Assembly (NCBI GenBank): GCA_021736615.1
Contig: JAIPFN010000101.1
Location: 1-23,284 of the forward strand
Length of the DNA stretch: 23,284 nt
Direction of reading: 5' to 3'
Source of the DNA: Phycisphaerae bacterium
GTDB lineage: Bacteria > Planctomycetota > Phycisphaerae > Sedimentisphaerales > Anaerohalosphaeraceae
Under the pieces are notes generated by a model. The model made no database searches and was not told where the DNA came from. It saw only the letters and a program-made list of their open reading frames with translations. Shown here one piece after another: positions 8,527-15,155 of this stretch. Made by a program: the position numbers and the translations under genes. Every line of letters begins with the position of its first letter. The first letter of the stretch is position 1.

Positions 8527-9439
8527 TGGACTCTCAAAGAATTACGGTTCGCTGGCCGCCCTCGTTAATCTGAAACTTGACATTGCGCCCGGCGATATTT
8601 TCGGTTTCATTGGCCCAAACGGCGCAGGCAAAACCACGACAATGCGAATACTTGCAACCCTGCTGGAACCTACAGCCGGTCAGGCATTCATAGACGGAAT
8701 GGACGTCACCAGAAAGGGCAAGGACGTACGCCGTCAGGTAGGTTACATGCCCGACTTCATGGGTGTCTACGACGACCTGAAAGTTTTCGAGTACCTGGAG
8801 TTCTTCGCCGCAGCTTTCGGTATAGACCGTTCCAAACGCAAGGCGATAGTAGAAGGGGTGCTCGAACTGACCGACCTTACCGGCAAAAAGGCCGCCACCG
8901 TCGACAGTCTTTCGCGAGGAATGCAGCAGCGTCTCGGACTTGCCCGCGTTCTCATACACGACCCGAAGGTACTGATCCTCGACGAACCGGCAAGCGGCCT
9001 CGACCCGCGGGCCCGTATCGAAATACGCGAGCTTCTAAGGGAGCTTAAACGCATGGGCAAAACGATCATGATATCGAGCCATATCCTGAGCGAGCTTGAA
9101 GAGATATGTGATAACGTCGGCATTATCGAACACGGCAAGCTCGTATTTAGCGGGACAATGGAACAGATCAAGGACCAGATGGGCTTGCAGAGCCGGGTAA
9201 GAGTTTCCGTCGCCGCCGACACCGACAAAGCCTGCGAACTGCTCTCGGCCCTGCCGCAGATAAAAGAAGTAAGACGGGAAAACTCGCATCTCGCGGTAAC
9301 CTTTGCAGAGCTGGAAAACAACGACGGCCTGATAGCAAAAACCCTCGTCAAGGGCGGACTGGACATAATCTCGATACAACCGGAACAGCTAAAACTAGAC
9401 GACGCCTTCCTGCAGCTAACAAAAGGAATAGTCCACTAA
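8513..9439 (+). CDS. ABC transporter ATP-binding protein (ABC-2 type)
   Basis: A 308-residue ABC ATPase of the drug/polysaccharide-export (CcmA/GldA-like) class. Walker A is GPNGAGKT (34-41), the signature is LSRGMQQR (133-140), Walker B is VLILDEP (153-159), and the H-loop is His190 in ISSHI. A C-terminal extension of about 85 residues after the nucleotide-binding domain ends with an SIQPEQLKLDDAFLQLTKG motif, typical of the family. I chose the ATG at 8513 over an upstream TTG at 8474 because TAAGGA (8499-8504) sits eight bases before it and the protein then starts MIKINGLSKNYG, as relatives do. It overlaps the preceding gene by 14 bp, implying translational coupling. It is the only ATPase for the four permeases downstream. 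Confidence 0.97.
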   Translation: MIKINGLSKNYGSLAALVNLKLDIAPGDIFGFIGPNGAGKTTTMRILATLLEPTAGQAFIDGMDVTRKGKDVRRQVGYMPDFMGVYDDLKVFEYLEFFAAAFGIDRSKRKAIVEGVLELTDLTGKKAATVDSLSRGMQQRLGLARVLIHDPKVLILDEPASGLDPRARIEIRELLRELKRMGKTIMISSHILSELEEICDNVGIIEHGKLVFSGTMEQIKDQMGLQSRVRVSVAADTDKACELLSALPQIKEVRRENSHLAVTFAELENNDGLIAKTLVKGGLDIISIQPEQLKLDDAFLQLTKGIVH

Positions 9440-9445
9440 AAAATA

Positions 9446-9485
9446 AAAGCCCGAAGCGCAAGCGCAGGGATAATCACTGGGCTTT
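9446..9485 (+). other. Stem-loop after the ABC ATPase gene
   Basis: AAAGCCC (9446-9452) pairs perfectly with GGGCTTT (9479-9485). Inside lies GCGC-AA-GCGC and the 17-nt string CGCAAGCGCAGGGATAA (9457-9473), which recurs exactly at 13280-13296. No T-tract beyond the stem's own TTT follows, so this may be an mRNA-stabilising or partly terminating structure between the ATPase and permease genes rather than a full terminator. Confidence 0.45.
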
Positions 9486-9500
9486 ACAATGCAAATATGA

Positions 9501-9525
9501 CCGTAGGGTGGGCCCTGCCCACGCA
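9501..9525. repeat. Interspersed palindrome, GGGC-xxx-GCCC family, copy 2
   Basis: GTGGGC (9508-9513), CCT, GCCCAC (9517-9522), preceded by CCGTAGG, form a perfect 6-bp hairpin. It has the same design as 3082-3106 and a related sequence to 17316-17341. Confidence 0.6.
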
Positions 9526-9545
9526 GTTTTAACAATAATAAATAA

Positions 9546-9562
9546 TCCGCGAAATCCGCGGA
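9546..9562. repeat. Short tandem repeat AATCCGCG before permease 1
   Basis: TCCGCG occurs at 9546 and 9555 with AAA between, a 9-nt period, ending ten bases before the permease 1 start codon. A closely related array (TCCGTG) precedes permease 2. Confidence 0.5.
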
Positions 9563-9572
9563 TAAAAAAACT

Positions 9573-11342
9573 ATGATAATAGCAGCAACAAAATTCTTTT
9601 GGTTTCTTTCCCCAACGAGGATAACAGGCCCAATCTTCGACAAGGAACTCCGCGTAGCAAGCCGCCGAAAAAGAACTTATGTGCTCCGGACCATCTATAT
9701 AGGCCTCCTTGCTCTTTTCGTTGCCGGTGTCTGGACAGAGGCGATCAGTCATGATTCATTTGACAGAAGGGCCGGTGTCTTGATTGCCTCGCAAATGTCA
9801 GAAATTGGCACTGAGATCATATCCGCAATATGTTGGTTCCAGTTCATTATTATGCCGGTTCTATCAATAATTCTGCTAAGCAATGCGATTAGCAGTGAAA
9901 TACGTAATAAAACAATATGCGTGCTGGCTTCGACACCTGTAAACAGTTTTCAGATAGTAATGGGAAAAATTTCAAGCAAGACTTTTCAGATAATTCTTTT
10001 AATGGGTATCGCTTTTCCAATGCTTGCTATTGTACGTGTTTTCGGCGGGGTGTCCTGGGATTATATAATATCCACATTTTGCGTAACTCTGTCATTAGTG
10101 ATCTTTGCCGGCTCGTTAAGCCTTTTTCTTTCCATATATATTAAAAAGGCCTATGCTGTTATCATCTGGGCGATCATTCCTATTTTTATAGTATATGCGC
10201 TGAGTGAAAAGATATGGGATTGTGTTTATGCTGATTTGTCTGAAATCCTTGTTATGATTTTTAATCCACTTCTTGTAATGTCTTATGCTTGTGATGAAAT
10301 TATATATCCTGGTGGAATTTCCTATTCCCCGACTATTATGTGGATGACACATTGCGGCATTTCCCTTTTCTGTTCCATGGTAATACTATTGAAAGCCTCG
10401 GCAAAAGTCCGCAAAGCCGCTTTAACCGAGGCAACCGGTCAGCTTAGCCCCTTGAAACGTTGGCTAAACTCCGAGTCGGAGAATGAATTCTGCGGAATAG
10501 CAAAACCCAAAAAAGAAAAGCCGATCAGACCTATAAGCGACAACCCCGTAATCTGGCGAGAGGCCAGAAGCCCGGTTTTCGTAAAACGAAAGTTCCTCCG
10601 GATTGCCTCGATATTAGTTGTCAGTATAGGCTCAGTCATCGCTTTCTTCATAGGGATATTTTCGGCCTTGATGAACCAGGGCGATTACCTGCAATTATTT
10701 GTCCTCGGCTTCATGATCTACGGGGCGATCTTTACGGTCATCTTCCCGGCCTCATGTATCCCCGCCGAAAAGGAATCCCGCTCATGGGTAATGCTAATGT
10801 CCACCTCGCTGACAGACCGACAAATACTGATTGGCAAATTCGTAGGCATACTCAGAAAATGCATGTTCCCTTGGTCACTGCTGCTGTTATTTCTGCTCTA
10901 CACCTCGGTCCTCCAGATAACTCACCCGATAACCGTAATCTTCATAACTCTTAACATAATCTCGGTAATCGCCTTGCTAAGCGGCACCGGCCTGTTCGTC
11001 GGAACACTGTTTAGAAAAGCAAACGGCGCTGTCGTAGCAAATATACTTCTCGCCGCAGCCGTCTGGGCGATCATTCCGATCATATGCGAGTTCTTAGGCC
11101 GCCGCGGAAATGACATTCAGCTTTTCTGCATGTCCATGAATCCATTTTACCAGGCAGGCGTAGTAATGGACCTTGCAAATTTCCGAGGTAATTTCACCAC
11201 CCTGGAATACAGATGGCCGATGGAACGCTTAGGCCCGGGCATGACACTACTGACAATAACGATCTCAACAATAATCCATATAGCAACAGGAGCCTTCTTC
11301 GTATTCTGCGCAAAAAAAAGACTAAGAAAAAACATATTCTAA
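9573..11342 (+). CDS. ABC-2 type permease, fused double unit (paralogue 1 of 4)
   Basis: A 589-residue integral membrane protein with about 12 helices in two sets of six. The first half begins with TGPIFDKELRVASRRKR and has the coupling-loop motif ISSEIRNKTICVLASTP. The second half repeats these as NPVIWREARSP and IPAEKESRSWVMLMSTS. The C-terminus is CAKKRLRKNIF. ABC-2 permeases normally have six helices and work as dimers, so this looks like a fused dimer. It is the most divergent of the four copies. A stretch near 10020-10400 is clearly richer in A/T than the rest of the train. The ATG at 9573 lacks a good ribosome binding site. It is the first permease after the ATPase and its presumed partner; the substrate is unknown. 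Confidence 0.92.
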   Translation: MIIAATKFFWFLSPTRITGPIFDKELRVASRRKRTYVLRTIYIGLLALFVAGVWTEAISHDSFDRRAGVLIASQMSEIGTEIISAICWFQFIIMPVLSIILLSNAISSEIRNKTICVLASTPVNSFQIVMGKISSKTFQIILLMGIAFPMLAIVRVFGGVSWDYIISTFCVTLSLVIFAGSLSLFLSIYIKKAYAVIIWAIIPIFIVYALSEKIWDCVYADLSEILVMIFNPLLVMSYACDEIIYPGGISYSPTIMWMTHCGISLFCSMVILLKASAKVRKAALTEATGQLSPLKRWLNSESENEFCGIAKPKKEKPIRPISDNPVIWREARSPVFVKRKFLRIASILVVSIGSVIAFFIGIFSALMNQGDYLQLFVLGFMIYGAIFTVIFPASCIPAEKESRSWVMLMSTSLTDRQILIGKFVGILRKCMFPWSLLLLFLLYTSVLQITHPITVIFITLNIISVIALLSGTGLFVGTLFRKANGAVVANILLAAAVWAIIPIICEFLGRRGNDIQLFCMSMNPFYQAGVVMDLANFRGNFTTLEYRWPMERLGPGMTLLTITISTIIHIATGAFFVFCAKKRLRKNIF

Positions 11343-11347
11343 AAAAA

Positions 11348-11373
11348 ATCCGTGTAAATCCGTGAAATCCGTG
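11348..11373. repeat. Tandem TCCGTG repeat before permease 2
   Basis: TCCGTG occurs at 11348, 11358 and 11367, spaced 10 and 9 nt, separated by TAAA and AAA. The array fills most of the 42-bp gap between permeases 1 and 2, and no ribosome binding site is seen before the ATG at 11385. Confidence 0.65.
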
Positions 11374-11384
11374 GTTAATAAATA

Positions 11385-13214
11385 ATGCTAACGACAATAA
11401 AAAAATATTCTAAATACGCCGACCCGACGATCATAACCGGTCCGATCTTCGACAAAGAGCTCCGCGTATCAAGCCGCCGCAAAAGGAATTACATCCTCCG
11501 CGGGTTCTACCTTATCGCGCTAACCCTCGTTGTTTCGCTGTTCTGGAGAGTGATCGTCGCGCAATACTCTACCGGCCCGCTCGCTTTCAGGGTCTCCAGA
11601 ATGTCCATCGCCGCTCTTACCATAACAACAACCATCGTCTGGTTCCAGTTCATCGTCACCCAGCTCGTCGCCGTCACAATGTTAAGCACCGCCATCAGCG
11701 ACGAGATATACAACAAAACCCTCGGCGTACTGATGAGCACACCGATCACAACATTCCAGATAGTAATGGGCAAACTCCTCAGTAAGCTCCTGCAATTAAT
11801 GCTGCTGATCGCCCTCAGCCTGCCGCTGCTGTCGGTCATCCGCGTATTCGGCGGCGTGCCATGGAACTTCGTCATCTCAAGCCTCTGCATAAACTTCACC
11901 GCGGTGCTTTTCGCCGGTTCCCTGAGCATGTACTTTTCCGTAAGCGGCAAAAAGTCCTATGAAGTCATCCTCAAAACAATATTCACACTCGGACTGCTCT
12001 ACCTGTTTATCCCATTAGTCCTCGGCCTCGGTGCAAGCGGAGTCATCAAATACTTCCGCCTGGATGAAATGTACGTAATCGGTTTTCTATACCACACCAA
12101 CCCGCTGGCCAACTTGTATGTCAACACCGGGTTATTGATTTCGCCTGTCGGGCTTCCCTTCAACGTGCCTCTATACTGGCCGCTGCATTGCGTTATAATG
12201 CTCGGCATTTCCGTTCTGCTCCTGACCCGTTCGATTGTCATCGTCCGCAAGGTCGCCCTCATGCAGGCACTCGGCCAGTCCGTCGCGGACATCCGCAAGG
12301 AACGCAAGATAAGAAAAAGAGAAAAGGCCGGCAAACCAAAAAAAGTATCAAAACAAGACGGCACCATCAGGCCGATAAACTATTCGCCGGTAATCTGGAA
12401 AGAAATGCGGGGCCCTATGATCCAGGGCGGCCGCGTCCAGGGCATACTTGGTCTTGTCGTCTCCTTTGGAGCACTGCTGTTTACATACTGGCTCAGCATC
12501 CGCGAAGGAACCCTCGATGAGGACCATGTACACACCGCCTATTCTGTCGTCTTTATGTTACTCGGAATAATAATGTCAATGGTACTCGCCGCGACAACAA
12601 TAACATCCGAAAAGGAATCCCGAACCTGGCCGCTGCTGATGTCAACAACCCTGGGCGACTGGGAAATAGCAATCGGCAAAACCACAGGCGTATTTAAACG
12701 CTGCGTCCCCGTCTGGCTATTCCTCGCAGGCCACGTAACACTCTTCATACTAATCGGCTACATACACCCAATCGCACTGCTGCACCTTTCTTTGACGGTA
12801 GGCGGCGTGATGATGTTCCTCGCCGGTACGGGCATCTATTTCAGCTCATGCTTCAAGAGAACGACCACCGCAGTCGTCGCTAACATATCACTGGTAATAT
12901 TCGTCTGGCTGGTTATTCCGATAATTGCCGCCTTCATATCCAGCATGTCCCACAGTCAAAAATATTTTAATGCGGTGACATCGGTAAACCCCGTCGTCCA
13001 GACAGGAGTAGTAATGTTCGGTGACAGCGGATCCCAAAACGCCGACCTGTCCCTTTCACAACTAAATTATCGCTGGCCATGGCATAGTAGAAGAGACGGC
13101 ACAGCCTTCGCGACAACAACAACCCTTGTAATGCTAACTTCCATGGCATACGCGGTAATAGGATTCATATTTGCATGGAGAGCAAAAAAAAGATTCAGAA
13201 AGAAAATATTCTAA
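11385..13214 (+). CDS. ABC-2 type permease, fused double unit (paralogue 2 of 4)
   Basis: A 609-residue integral membrane protein. I count six hydrophobic helices before and six after a basic cytoplasmic linker (about 300-328, rich in Lys/Arg). Half one has TGPIFDKELRVSSRRKRNY (19-37) and AISDEIYNKTLGVLMSTP (from about 103). Half two has YSPVIWKEMRGP (from about 333) and TSEKESRTWPLLMSTT (from about 407). The two halves thus repeat the same plan. The C-terminus is WRAKKRFRKKIF. Between 11683 and 11725 the DNA is identical over 43 nt to 13630-13672 in paralogue 3, pointing to recent duplication or gene conversion. It is the longest of the four because of its linker. It presumably pairs with the single ATPase upstream. 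Confidence 0.93.
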   Translation: MLTTIKKYSKYADPTIITGPIFDKELRVSSRRKRNYILRGFYLIALTLVVSLFWRVIVAQYSTGPLAFRVSRMSIAALTITTTIVWFQFIVTQLVAVTMLSTAISDEIYNKTLGVLMSTPITTFQIVMGKLLSKLLQLMLLIALSLPLLSVIRVFGGVPWNFVISSLCINFTAVLFAGSLSMYFSVSGKKSYEVILKTIFTLGLLYLFIPLVLGLGASGVIKYFRLDEMYVIGFLYHTNPLANLYVNTGLLISPVGLPFNVPLYWPLHCVIMLGISVLLLTRSIVIVRKVALMQALGQSVADIRKERKIRKREKAGKPKKVSKQDGTIRPINYSPVIWKEMRGPMIQGGRVQGILGLVVSFGALLFTYWLSIREGTLDEDHVHTAYSVVFMLLGIIMSMVLAATTITSEKESRTWPLLMSTTLGDWEIAIGKTTGVFKRCVPVWLFLAGHVTLFILIGYIHPIALLHLSLTVGGVMMFLAGTGIYFSSCFKRTTTAVVANISLVIFVWLVIPIIAAFISSMSHSQKYFNAVTSVNPVVQTGVVMFGDSGSQNADLSLSQLNYRWPWHSRRDGTAFATTTTLVMLTSMAYAVIGFIFAWRAKKRFRKKIF

Positions 13215-13239
13215 AGTGAAATATAAGATATATCAACAG

Positions 13240-13296
13240 AAACCCGAAGTTGAGCGACGCGAAATCCGCCTCTGGAGGACGCAAGCGCAGGGATAA
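13240..13296. repeat. Intergenic repeat unit before permease 3
   Basis: This stretch holds AACCCGAAG, then AAATCCGCC-TCT-GGAGGA (a degenerate relative of the CCGCC-TTT-GGCGG palindrome), then CGCAAGCGCAGGGATAA at 13280-13296, exactly as at 9457-9473. CCCGAAG also precedes the copy at 9451-9456, so the two gaps share a composite element. Confidence 0.55.
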
Positions 13297-13337
13297 AACA
13301 TTTAAAATACAAGATTACCCTGAGAAAAACTGAAATA

Positions 13338-15116
13338 ATGAACACAGCAACAACAAAACTAATTGAAATCCTTTCACTCAACTGGCTGACCGGCCCGATC
13401 TTCGACAAAGAACTTCGCGTCTCAAGCAGACGCAAAAGAAACTATGTCGTCCGTTTCGTATACCTTGCCCTGCTAACAACAGCAGCCGCACTCTTCTGGG
13501 CCGAGATGGTCAGATACAACGGTCCCATATCCTACCGCATATCCCGCATGGCCCGGGCAGGAATGACAATCACATTCATCGTCATCTGGTTCCAGTTCAT
13601 CGCCACCCAGATAGTCGCCGGCGTAATGCTAAGCACCGCCATCAGCGACGAGATATACAACAAAACCCTCGGTACACTAATGACAACCCCCATCTCGAGC
13701 TTCCAGATCGTAACAGGAAAACTCCTCAGCAAACTACTCCAGACCCTCATGCTTATCGGGTTAAGCTTTCCGTTGCTGTCGATAATCCGAATCTTCGGCG
13801 GCATACCGTGGAGCTACGTCGTTTCCAGCATCGCCATTACAATAGTCACAGTAATTTTCGTAGGCTCGCTAAGCCTGTTCTTCTCGATCTTCACAAGAAA
13901 AGCCTACGTAGCTCTGATACTGACTATACTAACTCTTGCCGTAATCTTCGCTCTCATCCCTTTCATGGTAATACTCGGAGATGTTGTTGGCTTGTACAAC
14001 GTTAGAGAAAGATCCTTCTTTGCATTCTTTTCTTACATTAATCCATACATCGCCATGGGCATGAATACAGAAGCGGCTTTTAGTTCAAGATCATTCATAG
14101 CAACCGTCAACAGGTGGATTCCCAATTGCCTGGTAATGTTAGCCGCTTTAGGTGCTCTTCTGTCTGTTTCCTTTGCCTTTGTTAGAAAAGTCGCCCTCCG
14201 CCAGGCAACCGGCCAACCGGACATCTTTACACCCAAAGCAAAATCCGCGGGCAATGAAGGCTCCCCCCACTTGACTGAATCCAGCATAAGAAGAGTTAGC
14301 AACTCGCCGGTACTCTGGAAAGAACTCCGAGGCCCGATCCTCGGAAAACGTAAAAAACTATTATCTATTTCTATAGGAATCTCAATACTGATCCTGATCT
14401 TCACTTATCTCGCATTGGCATCCGGTAACGATCTCGATCACAGAGATACCCATATATGCTACGTTCTCATATTCTATTCAATCGGTTTTCTCTTTACGAC
14501 AATACTGCCGGCAACGGCGATCACTCACGAAAAAGAATCCCGCTCGTGGCACCTCCTTCTGGCGACAACTTTGTCAAACTGGGATATAGTGATCGCTAAA
14601 TTCATCGGCTCGATAAAACGCTGCCTGCCCGCATGGGGCTTTCTTATCGCCCACCTGGTTATTTTCACGCTCTTCGGTTTCATCCACCCGCTCGGCATTC
14701 TGCAAGTGGCAATAGTTTCAATCGGAACATCAATACTCCTAATCGGTTCGGGGTTATTCTTCTCCGCAATATTTAAACGGACAACAACAGCGGTAATAAT
14801 GAACTTCATCTTCGCAGCCGTCATATGGGGAGCCATCCCGTTTGTGCTGGTGATGATATACGAAATCGGACGTGTCCGCCAGGTGAGACACCTTTCTGAA
14901 AGCTATCTAAACACAATACCTTTTGCCCAGGTAGTAATGTCTATGGAATCAACAGCAAACGGTTTTGACAAACTTAGAAATCCACACTGGGCAAATGGAT
15001 CAAAATCGCCGGAGGCATCGACAATAATAATGCTGAAAAGTTCCGCAGTAAACACAGTAATCGGAATAATCCTCATCCTGCTGGCAAAATCAAGATTCAG
15101 AAAAAAAATATTCTAA
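13338..15116 (+). CDS. ABC-2 type permease, fused double unit (paralogue 3 of 4)
   Basis: A 592-residue integral membrane protein with the same two-times-six-helix plan. Half one carries LTGPIFDKELRVSSRRKRNY and AISDEIYNKTLGTLMTTP. Half two carries NSPVLWKELRGPILGKRKK and THEKESRSWHLLLATT. The C-terminus is KSRFRKKIF. Its loops after helix five differ most from the other copies (REFS-like region near 14000-14100), which is where substrate or partner specificity could lie. The ATG at 13338 has no obvious ribosome binding site; the preceding 123-bp gap holds repeats. Its stop codon is embedded in the heptamer array that leads to paralogue 4. Family assignment is firm; the transported compound is unknown. 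Confidence 0.92.
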   Translation: MNTATTKLIEILSLNWLTGPIFDKELRVSSRRKRNYVVRFVYLALLTTAAALFWAEMVRYNGPISYRISRMARAGMTITFIVIWFQFIATQIVAGVMLSTAISDEIYNKTLGTLMTTPISSFQIVTGKLLSKLLQTLMLIGLSFPLLSIIRIFGGIPWSYVVSSIAITIVTVIFVGSLSLFFSIFTRKAYVALILTILTLAVIFALIPFMVILGDVVGLYNVRERSFFAFFSYINPYIAMGMNTEAAFSSRSFIATVNRWIPNCLVMLAALGALLSVSFAFVRKVALRQATGQPDIFTPKAKSAGNEGSPHLTESSIRRVSNSPVLWKELRGPILGKRKKLLSISIGISILILIFTYLALASGNDLDHRDTHICYVLIFYSIGFLFTTILPATAITHEKESRSWHLLLATTLSNWDIVIAKFIGSIKRCLPAWGFLIAHLVIFTLFGFIHPLGILQVAIVSIGTSILLIGSGLFFSAIFKRTTTAVIMNFIFAAVIWGAIPFVLVMIYEIGRVRQVRHLSESYLNTIPFAQVVMSMESTANGFDKLRNPHWANGSKSPEASTIIMLKSSAVNTVIGIILILLAKSRFRKKIF

Positions 15117-15154
15117 CCCCTAACCCCTAACTCCTAGTTCCTAGCCCCTAAAAA
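15113..15154. repeat. Six-unit heptamer array joining permeases 3 and 4
   Basis: CTAACCC, CTAACCC, CTAACTC, CTAGTTC, CTAGCCC and CTAAAAA run without interruption. The first unit contains the stop codon of permease 3 (TAA at 15114-15116) and the last ends one base before the ATG of permease 4. The whole intergenic gap is therefore made of 7-nt units. Confidence 0.85.
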
Positions 15155-15155
15155 A

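Noticed and set aside
8767..9366. 199-codon minus-strand frame opposite the ABC ATPase
   Set aside because: It is a Ser/Arg-rich shadow of the well-supported ATPase gene.
15113..15154. Telomere-like CCCTAAC repeats
   Set aside because: Only two exact units, then CTAACTC/CTAGTTC variants, in the middle of an operon; this is an intergenic heptamer array, not a telomere or a chromosome end.
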